14,839 nt of DNA from Chloroflexota bacterium (GTDB lineage: Bacteria > Chloroflexota > Dormibacteria > Dormibacterales > Dormibacteraceae): NCBI GenBank assembly GCA_005880755.1, contig VBGV01000041.1, forward strand, positions 1 through 14,839. The letters run 5' to 3'. Of the stretch, positions 7,732 through 13,832 are shown in pieces. Every line of letters starts with the position of its first letter. Position 1 is the stretch's first letter. A program made the position numbers and the translations under genes. The notes under the pieces are model-generated. The model worked only from the letters and a program-made list of their open reading frames with translations. It was not told the DNA's origin and searched no databases.

Positions 7732-7896
7732 CCGCTCTACGTGCCCGCGATCGACACCCTGGAAGAGATCTGCGGTTGGCTCGGTACCTTCCGCGAACGG
7801 CTTCGTATGGCCCACACCGACGAGCGCGCGGACGTCGCCGCGGTCGTGCTTCAGCTGGAGGCCCGCTACCAGACCAGGCGCGCCGAGCTGTCCTGA
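7720..7896 (+). CDS. tiny helical protein upstream of response regulator
   Basis: This gives 58 residues from TTG 7720, which lies about 10 nt after GAGGGAGGG. The same frame is open to ATG 7630, giving 88 residues, but that start has no ribosome site. Codons 7630-7719 are also rich in GGG, AGG and AGA, unlike the neighbours, and contain the leader hairpin. No family is recognised. From TTG 7720, W20-x3-F24 followed by a helix ending LEARYQTRRAEL resembles the helical module of the protein at 6999-7544. Its stop overlaps the ribosome site of the response regulator gene, whose ATG is 7 bp downstream, so the two are translationally coupled. It may be a small partner of the regulator; this is inference. 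Confidence 0.55.
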   Translation: MPSFPLYVPAIDTLEEICGWLGTFRERLRMAHTDERADVAAVVLQLEARYQTRRAELS

Positions 7897-7903
7897 GGCT
7901 GCG

Positions 7904-8632
7904 ATGAGCATGCTCAAGTCGCGACGGGTGCCCCCCGTCGCGAGCCTCAACGGCAACGGCAACGGCGACGGCAATGGCAATGGCAATGGCAGCGGCAACG
8001 GTGGGCCGATCCGGGTCGTCATCGTCGAGAACCACCAGCTCGTCTCTGAGAGCCTGGCCTTGCTGCTCGACGGACAGAAAGACATGGAGGTGGTCGGGAC
8101 GGCCGCATCCGTGGGTGAGGCCTCGGCACTGCCGAAGGAGCTGTCGGCGGACGTCGTCGTGATGGACTTCCACCTTGGAGATGGCACGGGTCACGACGCC
8201 GCGCTGGCCATGCGCGACTCGTTCCCGAACGTGAGGTTTGTCTTTTTGAGCCGCGATGAGAGCGACGATGCCCGCCTCGCCGCTGTCGAAGCCGGTGCGA
8301 GCGCCTACCTGCACAAGTCGAGCCCCGCATCGGACGTGATCGACACCATCCGGAAGGTCGCGGCGGGGATGAGCCTGATCACGCCGGCGATGGTGGCCAG
8401 ACTCGTGAGCCGGGGCCACGACCGGGAGCACATGCGCGACAGCCTGAGCCCCCGGGAGCGCGAGGTGCTGCAGCTGCTGGCGGACGGAATGGCCAGCCGG
8501 CAGATCGCCCAGCGCCTCGGCATCAGCTACTCGACGGTGCGCACCCACATCCGCTCGATCAGCGAAAAGCTGGGCACGAAGTCGAAGGTCAACACCGTCG
8601 TGACCGCCCGCGACCTGGAGCTGGTCAACTAG
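7904..8632 (+). CDS. NarL/LuxR-family response regulator with Asn-Gly-rich N-terminal extension
   Basis: This 242-residue two-component transcription factor has a receiver domain at 36-155 with acidic-pocket residues Glu42-Asn43, phospho-acceptor Asp88 (VVVMDFHLGDG), Ser116 and Lys138. A LuxR-type helix-turn-helix follows at 181-236 (LSPREREVLQLLADG, RQIAQRLGISYSTVRTHI). One acidic-pair position is Asn rather than Asp/Glu, as occurs in some family members. Residues 1-34 are an unusual extension with an Asn-Gly repeat tract, probably a flexible tether. ATG 7904 has GAGG 5 nt upstream, overlapping the stop of the preceding small gene. A perfect 10-bp hairpin (7919-7928 with 7934-7943, loop of 5) sits just inside the coding region. 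The 3' end overlaps the convergent YjbQ gene by 4 bp. The cognate kinase may be the one at 2856-4010, but this is unproven. Confidence 0.93.
   Translation: MSMLKSRRVPPVASLNGNGNGDGNGNGNGSGNGGPIRVVIVENHQLVSESLALLLDGQKDMEVVGTAASVGEASALPKELSADVVVMDFHLGDGTGHDAALAMRDSFPNVRFVFLSRDESDDARLAAVEAGASAYLHKSSPASDVIDTIRKVAAGMSLITPAMVARLVSRGHDREHMRDSLSPREREVLQLLADGMASRQIAQRLGISYSTVRTHIRSISEKLGTKSKVNTVVTARDLELVN
7949..8005 (+). repeat. GGCAAY hexanucleotide microsatellite coding Gly-Asn repeats
   Basis: About nine tandem six-base units, mostly GGCAAC or GGCAAT with two variants (GGCGAC, GGCAGC), encode Asn-Gly dipeptides at residues 16-34 of the response regulator. All units keep frame, so copy-number change would only lengthen or shorten the linker. 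Confidence 0.85.
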
Positions 8633-8636
8633 CTCC
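8617..8636. terminator. hairpin over overlapping convergent stop codons
   Basis: GGAGCT (8617-8622) pairs with AGCTCC (8631-8636) around an 8-nt loop. CTAG at 8629-8632 holds the TAG stops of both the response regulator and the reverse-strand YjbQ gene. It may act as a bidirectional terminator; there is no T tract. Confidence 0.35.
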
Positions 8637-9030
8637 GAGCGACGGCAACCTCGACGCGACGGGTCCGCGGCCCGTCCCATTCGCACAGGAAGATCGCCTG
8701 CCACGTCCCGAGGGCGAGCTTGCCTTCGCGCACCGGAGCCGTGCACGAAGGGCCCACCAGCACCGTCTTGATGTGCGAGTCCGAGTTGCCCTCCGCGTGC
8801 TCGTAGGCCGCTTCCTTCGGGACGAGCTCGGTCATGTGGGATTCGATGTCGGCCGCGACGTCGGGGTCGGCGCCCTCGTTGATCGTCACGCCGGCGGTCG
8901 TGTGCGGCACGAACACATGGCAGGTTCCCTCGGCTATCCCCGAACGCGCGACCGCTTCGGCGACGCGCTCGGTGATATCGACCAGCTCAGCGCGCCGTCG
9001 CGTGCGGACCTCGAAATCGACCCAACCCAT
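8629..9030 (-). CDS. YjbQ/UPF0047 family protein
   Basis: This gives 133 residues from ATG 9030, the usual length of the family. The longer open frame to 9198 lies within the upstream gene and is not used. Family signatures are HVFVPHTTAG (38-47), NEGADPDV (51-58), DIESHM with His65, SDSHIKTVLVG with His86, and the C-terminal ALGTWQAIF and DGPRTRRV. Members form compact trimers; some E. coli and archaeal proteins of the family show weak thiamine-phosphate synthase activity, but the physiological role is unsettled. The gene follows the DJ-1/PfpI gene by 5 bp and is almost certainly co-transcribed with it. The ribosome site is weak (GCTGAG). The 3' end overlaps the convergent response regulator by 4 bp. 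Confidence 0.92.
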   Translation of the reverse strand: MGWVDFEVRTRRRAELVDITERVAEAVARSGIAEGTCHVFVPHTTAGVTINEGADPDVAADIESHMTELVPKEAAYEHAEGNSDSHIKTVLVGPSCTAPVREGKLALGTWQAIFLCEWDGPRTRRVEVAVARS

Positions 9031-9035
9031 CGCGC

Positions 9036-9560
9036 TCAGCGCTTGGCCGGGATCTGCTCCAGGACCTTGAGCGATTCGCGGATGAAGGCCGGGATGTCCG
9101 AAGGCTGGCGTGAGGTCACCAGATTGCGGTCCACCACGACCTCCTCGTCGACGACGTTCGCCCCGGCCTTCTTCAAGTCGCCCTGGATCGTCTTCCACGC
9201 GGTCATGCGATGGTCCTTGTACTCGTCAGCGCTCAGCAGCAGCTGCGGCCCGTGGCAGATCGCGAACACCGGCTTGCCCGCTTGCACGAACGCCTTCACG
9301 AACGCCACCGCCTGGTCGTGGGCGCGGAGCTTGTCCGGGCTCCCCCCGCCTGGGATGAGCAGGGCATCGAAATCCTCCGGCTTTACATCTTGGAACGACT
9401 TGTCGACCTTCGCCGTGACCTTGCCCTTATCGCCCTGAAGCTCGGCCCCGGCCTCGAGTCCGACGATGGTGACCGCATGACCCGCCTTGCGGAGCGCGTC
9501 GTATGGCTCCTGGAACTCGGAATCCTCGAATTTGGGCCCCAGCACGCAAGCAACCTTCAT
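9036..9560 (-). CDS. DJ-1/PfpI family protein (glutamine amidotransferase-like fold)
   Basis: This gives 174 residues from ATG 9560, which has a strong GGGAGG ribosome site about 7 nt upstream; the frame extends further without support. The nucleophile elbow AICHGPQLL places Cys102 with adjacent His103. FEDSEFQEPYDALRKAGH (11-28) is the typical PfpI N-terminal region, and LLIPGGGSPDKLR (68-80) the conserved glycine loop. Family members include intracellular proteases, stress chaperones and deglycases; which activity applies cannot be read from sequence. There is no signal peptide. It is the first gene of a two-gene unit with the YjbQ protein and is divergent from the sigma-factor gene across a 77-bp spacer, suggesting a general stress context. 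Confidence 0.93.
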   Translation of the reverse strand: MKVACVLGPKFEDSEFQEPYDALRKAGHAVTIVGLEAGAELQGDKGKVTAKVDKSFQDVKPEDFDALLIPGGGSPDKLRAHDQAVAFVKAFVQAGKPVFAICHGPQLLLSADEYKDHRMTAWKTIQGDLKKAGANVVDEEVVVDRNLVTSRQPSDIPAFIRESLKVLEQIPAKR

Positions 9561-9637
9561 GCCATACCTCCCTGGGAATTGGTTCCGGAAAAACCACCTT
9601 ACGCGGGTTTGTCCAGAGCGACCGATGGGTAAATCCA

Positions 9638-10621
9638 ATGTGCATGCAACTCCAGTCGAACGTCCCACCGTGGCTTGACGATTCCGAGGATGAAGGCCGG
9701 GCCGGCGCCCAGGGAGCGGGGCCCGACCTCGCCGACGTCCTGGCGGAGATCGAAGACCGCCCTGAGACCCCGTCCGAGCCGGGCCAGGCAGAAGTCGACG
9801 ACGCCCTCGGCACGTATCTGCGTGAGATCGGTCGCGGCACCCTGCTGACCAAGGAGCAGGAGGTCGAGCTGGCCAAGCAGATCGAGAAGGGCTCCGACGC
9901 GGCGCGGCGCCGCATGACGGAAGCCAACCTGCGGCTCGTCGTCTCGATCGCCAAGAAGTACCAGGGACGCGGCTTGCCGCTGCTCGACCTGATCCAGGAG
10001 GGCAACGTCGGGCTGATGCGCGCGGTGGCGAAGTTCGACCACCGGCGCGGGTTCAAGTTCTCCACCTACGCGACGTGGTGGATCCGGCAGGCCGTCCTGC
10101 GAGCGATCGGCGACCAGGCGCGCACCATCAGGCTTCCCATCCACATCGGCGACCAGACCAACAAGCTGGTCCGCGTCTCCGACCGGCTTCGCGATTCGCT
10201 CGGACGCCATCCGACCGATGAGGAGATCGCTGAGGAGCTGGGGCTGACCACGCTCGAGGTCGAGGCGCTCCGCCAGACCTCGCGCGACACGGTCTCGCTC
10301 GAGACGCCGATCGGCGAGGAGGGCGACACCGAGCTCGGCCACCTGATCGAGGACGCCACTGCGGAATCCCCCGCCTCGGCCGCGCTTGTGTCGGACCTGA
10401 AGGACCAGGTCGACGACGTGCTCGGCACTCTTGAGCCGCGCGAGCGGCGGGTGATCCAGCTCAGGTTCGGCCTGACCGACGGACACCAGCGCGCGCTGGA
10501 CGAGGTCGCGCGCAGACTGGGCACCAGCCGCGAGACCGTGCGCCAGCTCGAACGGCACGCACTCGACAAACTGCGCCGCACAGGCCGGGCCGACGCCCTC
10601 CGGGCGTACTCCTCCAACTAA
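9638..10621 (+). CDS. sigma-70 family RNA polymerase sigma factor (primary-like, group 2)
   Basis: This gives 327 residues from ATG 9638; ATG 9644 is equally possible and no strong ribosome site precedes either. An acidic N-terminus is followed by region 1.2 (DALGTYLREIGRGTLLTKEQE, about 54-75). Region 2 (about 93-165) has ANLRLVVSIAKKYQGRGLPLLDLIQEGN and the DNA-melting/-10 motif FSTYATWWIRQAVLRAI. Region 3 (about 165-245) and region 4 follow, with helix-turn-helix ALDEVARRLGTSRETVRQLE (286-305). It lacks a long region 1.1, so it is probably a group 2 alternative rather than the housekeeping factor. No anti-sigma gene is adjacent. It is divergent from the DJ-1/PfpI gene. The ATG lies only about 8 bases past a TTGTCC/TAAATC pair (9609/9630), so a leaderless transcript is conceivable but weakly supported. 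Confidence 0.93.
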   Translation: MCMQLQSNVPPWLDDSEDEGRAGAQGAGPDLADVLAEIEDRPETPSEPGQAEVDDALGTYLREIGRGTLLTKEQEVELAKQIEKGSDAARRRMTEANLRLVVSIAKKYQGRGLPLLDLIQEGNVGLMRAVAKFDHRRGFKFSTYATWWIRQAVLRAIGDQARTIRLPIHIGDQTNKLVRVSDRLRDSLGRHPTDEEIAEELGLTTLEVEALRQTSRDTVSLETPIGEEGDTELGHLIEDATAESPASAALVSDLKDQVDDVLGTLEPRERRVIQLRFGLTDGHQRALDEVARRLGTSRETVRQLERHALDKLRRTGRADALRAYSSN

Positions 10622-10687
10622 CCGGGAGTAGGCCGGCCCGGGTCAATCGCCATTTGGGCACTCTTGGCGCAATACCGGCGACAACAC

Positions 10688-10713
10688 TCAGCCTTTCGGG
10701 CCCTTTTGGCTGA
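10688..10713. promoter_or_regulatory. 26-bp dyad upstream of the LysE-type exporter, candidate operator
   Basis: TCAGCC-tttc-GGGCCC-tttt-GGCTGA has outer 6-bp arms and an inner GGGCCC all centred on 10700.5. It ends 14 bases before the exporter's GTG start. It could be an operator for an unseen regulator or a hairpin ending sigma-factor transcripts. The rest of the spacer (10622-10687) shows only a weak CCGGG...CCCGG pairing. Confidence 0.35.
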
Positions 10714-10727
10714 CCCACAATGAGACC

Positions 10728-11372
10728 GTGATCGGGCTCGGACAGTACCTCGCGTTTGTCGGTATCTCACTGCTGGTGATCTGCACGCCAGGACAGGACA
10801 CTGCGCTCACCATCCGCAACACGCTGCTCGGCGACCGCCGAACTGGCGCGGCCACGGCGCTCGGAGTTGCGGTGGGTCAGGCGACGTGGACGGTGGCCAC
10901 CAGCGCGGGGCTGGCGGTTATCCTCGCTGCTTCGGCCCCGCTCTTCCTCGCCATACGCCTCGCGGGAGCGGCGTATCTGATCTATCTCGGCGTGCGATCT
11001 CTGCTCCACGCGATCACGCGCCGAGACCCAGACGGTATCGCGGGCGCTACGTCGGTTCCGCGACTCTCCTCCAAGTCGGCATTCGCCCAGGGCTTTCTCA
11101 GCAACCTCTCGAACGCCAAGATGGTCGCGTTCTTCATCAGCCTCCTGCCCCCGTTCGCCGGACCACACCCTAGCTTTCTGTTACTCCTGGCGCTGGGCAT
11201 CAACTTCAGCCTGATCACACTGGCGTGGTTGGTCGGGTACACGTTGGCGGTGGAACGGATGAGCCGCTGGTTGAGGCGGTCAGCCGTGCGACGGGCCGTC
11301 GACGGATTGCTGGGCGCGGTGCTCGTCGGCCTCGGCCTCCGCGTGAGCTCGGAAGCCCTCGCGTCTTCTTAA
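10728..11372 (+). CDS. LysE/RhtB family amino-acid (or metabolite) exporter
   Basis: This 214-residue inner-membrane exporter has about six hydrophobic segments (roughly 5-22, 40-67, 70-93, 118-140, 148-173 and 190-207). Family signatures are TPGQDTALTIRN (20-31), matching the N-terminal TPGPD-type motif, and the FAQGFLSNLSNAK block (119-131), where a Pro is usually found in place of Ala130. Members export lysine, threonine, homoserine, leucine and similar compounds by proton exchange; the substrate here is not predictable. GTG 10728 is the only good start; no ribosome site is evident, so translation may be weak or leaderless. A dyad just upstream may be its operator. Downstream is a small ACT-domain protein, a family that often binds amino acids, so the two could be linked in amino-acid homeostasis (inference). 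Confidence 0.92.
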   Translation: MIGLGQYLAFVGISLLVICTPGQDTALTIRNTLLGDRRTGAATALGVAVGQATWTVATSAGLAVILAASAPLFLAIRLAGAAYLIYLGVRSLLHAITRRDPDGIAGATSVPRLSSKSAFAQGFLSNLSNAKMVAFFISLLPPFAGPHPSFLLLLALGINFSLITLAWLVGYTLAVERMSRWLRRSAVRRAVDGLLGAVLVGLGLRVSSEALASS

Positions 11373-11390
11373 TATGGCGTTCCGCACCGT

Positions 11391-11440
11391 TGGCGCCAGC
11401 GAAGCGTCTGGATGCATCGGACTACGCTCCGGTGGCGCCA
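11391..11440. promoter_or_regulatory. two TGGCGCCA palindromes 42 bp apart upstream of ACT gene
   Basis: TGGCGCCAGCG occurs at 11391-11401 and 11433-11443. The core TGGCGCCA is self-complementary, and the 42-bp offset is about four DNA turns, so bound proteins would sit on the same face. The second copy lies about 25 bp ahead of a plausible -10 box (TACACT, 11466-11471). Regulator binding is inference. Confidence 0.4.
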
Positions 11441-11465
11441 GCGGCGCAAAATCGCAAAGGCCGCC

Positions 11466-11471
11466 TACACT
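11466..11471 (+). promoter_or_regulatory. candidate -10 box of ACT-domain gene
   Basis: TACACT lies 45 bp before ATG 11511 and 30 bp before its ribosome site. No TTGACA-like -35 is seen at the right distance. A -35-poor promoter assisted by a factor at the upstream TGGCGCCA sites would explain the arrangement. Confidence 0.3.
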
Positions 11472-11510
11472 TGCCTCGAATTCAGCAGTTTCTTCAGGAG
11501 GATTGGGGGC

Positions 11511-11900
11511 ATGCCACGGGCAAAACAGTTGACAGTGTGGGTTCCGGACCAGCCGGGAACGCTCGGCGAGATCGCGTCGGCGCTGGGTGAGAAGAAGACG
11601 AACATCGGGGCCCTGATGGGCGCGACCGAGGGTGGCCGCGGGGCCGTCCGCCTGATCGTCGACAAGCCGGCCACGGCGAAGAAGGTTTTTGCCGCGCGGG
11701 GCTGGCAGACGACCGAGGAGGAGGTGCTCGCCGTCGTGCTGTCGGACTCGCCTGGCACCCTCGGCAAGGTGGCCGCGAAGCTGGGCAGGGCCGGAGTGAA
11801 CATCCAGTACGTCTACGGTGGGTCGGCCGGCAGTGCTCGGAAGCTGACCGCCTACTTCGGTGTCGCGGACATCAAGGCCGCATTGAAAGCCGCCCGCTGA
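11511..11900 (+). CDS. tandem ACT-domain protein
   Basis: This gives 129 residues from ATG 11511, which follows AGGAGG by 9 nt; the longer frame to 11412 lies in the promoter region. Two ACT domains are visible: LTVWVPDQPGTLGEIASAL and the rest of domain 1 (7-70), then LAVVLSDSPGTLGKVAAKL and the rest of domain 2 (73-129). Both carry the D-x-PGTLG turn that forms the ligand site in amino-acid-binding ACT domains. There is no attached enzyme or DNA-binding domain, so it is probably a small-molecule-sensing regulatory subunit. It is preceded by the LysE-type exporter (138-bp gap with its own promoter signals). Its stop lies three bases from the stop of a convergent short reading frame. Confidence 0.9.
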   Translation: MPRAKQLTVWVPDQPGTLGEIASALGEKKTNIGALMGATEGGRGAVRLIVDKPATAKKVFAARGWQTTEEEVLAVVLSDSPGTLGKVAAKLGRAGVNIQYVYGGSAGSARKLTAYFGVADIKAALKAAR

Positions 11901-11903
11901 AGG

Positions 11904-12071
11904 CTAGCGTTTGACGGCGTAGTCCCCTAGGCCGCGTTCGAGGCGGGCGAAAGCTCGCCGTGCCTGCGCCCGGTATTCCTCGGCCAGGCGGTCGCCACGC
12001 AGCCCGGCGAGAACGCGGCCGCGGACATGGCTGACCAGCGCTCGATGCGTCGTCATCAGCGCGCCGGCCAT
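11904..12071 (-). CDS. 55-residue reading frame, possible gene remnant
   Basis: An open frame runs from ATG 12071 to TAG 11904-11906 with the GC-rich third positions of real genes here. AGAGG lies about 5 nt before the ATG. The product is basic and helical (residues 18-49 form a likely helix rich in Arg, Ala and Glu, with EEYRAQARRAFARLERGL). No family is recognised. The ATG coincides with the point where transporter homology begins on the other strand, so this may be the 3' end of a larger gene cut by a rearrangement rather than a complete gene. The rest of the 182-bp stretch between the ACT gene and the transporter holds nothing else. Confidence 0.45.
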   Translation of the reverse strand: MAGALMTTHRALVSHVRGRVLAGLRGDRLAEEYRAQARRAFARLERGLGDYAVKR

Positions 12072-12082
12072 GGTGCCTCTTC

Positions 12083-12955
12083 GTGAATGTGCCTATCGCA
12101 GTCATCGCCGCAGTCGGCGGCTGGATTGCGCTTCCCACCTCCCGCGGCCGCGCGGGAAGGGGGTTCGACCTGCCGGGGGCAGCGCTCGCGGCCGGCGGCA
12201 TGGTGGCCCTGGTCTACGCGAGCACGACCAACATGGCTCTTCTCGCGGTGAGTGCCGTGCTTCTCGCGATGTTCGTCTTGCGAGAGGCGCGGACGCCCAA
12301 CCCTCTGCTGCCGCTCCGGATATTTGCCGAGCGCAATCGCGCTGGCGCCTACATCACTGTGGCGCTTGCAATCGCCGGCATGTTCGGCGCGTTTCTCTTC
12401 CTGACCTATTACCTGCAGGTCGTGCTGCGGTTTACGCCGCTACAGGCAGGCCTGGCCTTTCTCCCGATGACCGTTGCCTCGCAGGCAGGCTCGTGGCTCA
12501 TCGCGAGCCGCCTGATGCCGCACGTGCCACCGCGTGCGTTGATGGCCCCTGGGGCTGTGGTGGCGGCCGCGGGCATGGCGCTTTTGACCCAGCTGCACGT
12601 AGACAGCAACTACCTGACGCTCGTGCTGCCGGCGGAGGTGCTCCTCGGCCTCGGGATCTCTTGCGTGATGGTGCCCGCCTTCAGCACCGCGACCCAGCGC
12701 ATCGACCCACGCGAGGCAGGCGTGGCCTCGGCGATCGTCAACACCGCGTCGCAGATCGGCGGTTCGCTCGGCACCGCGCTGCTCAACACGATCGCAATCA
12801 GCGCGACGGCTGGCTTCGTCGGACCTCGAGCCGCGGCCTTGGTGCACGGATTCTCTGTCGCGACGGGATGGGGTACCGCGATCCTCCTGGTCGGTGCCCT
12901 CGCGGCAGCCCTCCTGATCACCGCTCCAAGTCCCAGCAGTAGTCGGAGCCGTTGA
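12083..12955 (+). CDS. N-terminally truncated DHA2 (EmrB/QacA) MFS transporter, probable pseudogene
   Basis: The open frame of 290 residues starts at GTG 12083, where family members read W-x-FFVNVPIG around TM6 of 14. Homology begins about base 12071, and the frame is closed by TGA at 12032. About 170-190 residues (the first five or six membrane segments) are therefore missing. What remains has about eight hydrophobic segments and intact late signatures such as REAGVASAIVNTASQIGGSLG (residues 211-231). Full-length members (about 460-530 residues) pump drugs or dyes out with protons; half the transporter is unlikely to work. No ribosome site precedes the GTG. The remaining frame has no internal stops, which suggests a recent deletion or rearrangement, or an assembly join. 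Confidence 0.82.
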   Translation: MNVPIAVIAAVGGWIALPTSRGRAGRGFDLPGAALAAGGMVALVYASTTNMALLAVSAVLLAMFVLREARTPNPLLPLRIFAERNRAGAYITVALAIAGMFGAFLFLTYYLQVVLRFTPLQAGLAFLPMTVASQAGSWLIASRLMPHVPPRALMAPGAVVAAAGMALLTQLHVDSNYLTLVLPAEVLLGLGISCVMVPAFSTATQRIDPREAGVASAIVNTASQIGGSLGTALLNTIAISATAGFVGPRAAALVHGFSVATGWGTAILLVGALAAALLITAPSPSSSRSR

Positions 12956-13001
12956 CTTCACGTTTGCGCAGGAGCACGATGAATTTGCCTTGAGCGATTG
13001 A

Positions 13002-13022
13002 CAGGGCACAAGGGCGGCCCTG
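13002..13022 (+). terminator. weak hairpin after truncated transporter
   Basis: CAGGGC (13002-13007) pairs with GCCCTG (13017-13022) around a 9-nt loop, 47 bp after the transporter stop. There is no T tract. A perfect TTGACA hexamer (12998-13003) overlaps it, but no matching -10 box is seen 16-18 bases on. Confidence 0.25.
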
Positions 13023-13100
13023 GTTCAAGAAGGGAGTTGCCGACCCGCCAGAAGGCAATCCACCAGAGGGGGTGACGCCAGGGGTTTACATCTGTCATCG

Positions 13101-13124
13101 GCCCGCGCGCGATTCACCGCGGGC
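13101..13124 (+). promoter_or_regulatory. 5' leader hairpin ahead of Tat-secreted protein gene
   Basis: GCCCGCG (13101-13107) pairs with CGCGGGC (13118-13124) across a 10-nt loop, 30 bp before ATG 13155. It may stabilise the mRNA or end upstream transcription. The 199-bp spacer 12956-13154 holds no gene. Confidence 0.3.
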
Positions 13125-13154
13125 TCGGACCTTGAGCTGAAAAGGGGGATCAAG

Positions 13155-13832
13155 ATGGACGACCGAAAACTGAGCCGCAGGCAACTCCTCAAGGCCGCAG
13201 GCGCGCTTGGAGTTGCCGCTGCGGCACTCGACCCCATCAAGGCCTTCGCCGACGACGACGAAGGCAGTGGTCGGGTGAGCTGGGACATCATCAACGTGGT
13301 CGCCGATGCGACCAAACCGAATGGGCTCTGCATCGTGAAGGGCGGCAGCGCGTCGGCCACAGCCACCAATGGCCCGCACAAGGCAGAAGGCCGCATCACA
13401 GTGACGGGACACGGAACTTTCCCGAACGCCGACAAGTGCTCTAAGAATGTGACCGGGGGCGGGACCTGGAGCATCGTGGATAGTAGTGACGACCCGCGCT
13501 GCTTCTCGGGGAGCGGCAACTATCACGTGACCGAGCTCCTTTCCTGGCGACCTGCGGTGGGCACGCTACCAATCGGCGACTGCACCGGTGAGGCGGGCAC
13601 GCCGAGCTCCGGTTTGGCGGTGCTGCGAGTCCTGTACAGCAACGGGCGACGGGGAACGCTCACGGTGAGCTGCCACCTACCCGCGAACGCTCCAGCCTGC
13701 ATGTTCGAAGGGATCACGGCCTCCATGGAGCACGAGGACTTCTGGCAGAACGAGGCGGCAGATGCCAATCCGCTGGTCCCGGGGAACCGGACCGTCTTCC
13801 ACATCCGCAGGAATGGCGAAAGCGATGACTAA
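13155..13832 (+). CDS. Tat-exported protein of unknown function
   Basis: This 225-residue protein starts at ATG 13155, with a GGGGGA ribosome site about 7 nt upstream. It has a clear twin-arginine signal: LSRRQLLKAAG (6-16), an Ala-rich core, and AFA before an acidic DDDEG stretch (likely cleavage near 32/33). The mature part has six cysteines (59, 95, 116, 143, 173, 182), which may form three disulfides, and is rich in Gly, Thr and Ser with short beta-like strands, so an exported beta-sandwich is plausible. No catalytic motif or named family is recognised. The gene overlaps the next secreted-protein gene and sits two genes before a haloperoxidase-like Tat protein, suggesting a shared extracytoplasmic role. 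Confidence 0.85.
   Translation: MDDRKLSRRQLLKAAGALGVAAAALDPIKAFADDDEGSGRVSWDIINVVADATKPNGLCIVKGGSASATATNGPHKAEGRITVTGHGTFPNADKCSKNVTGGGTWSIVDSSDDPRCFSGSGNYHVTELLSWRPAVGTLPIGDCTGEAGTPSSGLAVLRVLYSNGRRGTLTVSCHLPANAPACMFEGITASMEHEDFWQNEAADANPLVPGNRTVFHIRRNGESDD

Noticed and set aside
9599..10558. 319-residue open frame on the - strand opposite the sigma factor
   Set aside because: Antisense shadow of well-conserved sigma regions 2-4.
12070..12942. Second 290-residue frame (+1 shifted) across the transporter
   Set aside because: Arg/Gly/Ala-rich low-complexity translation with no hydrophobic pattern; a shadow of the transporter frame.
12998..13026. Perfect TTGACA as a promoter for the Tat-protein gene
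   Set aside because: No acceptable -10 hexamer at 16-18 bp spacing and it overlaps a hairpin.
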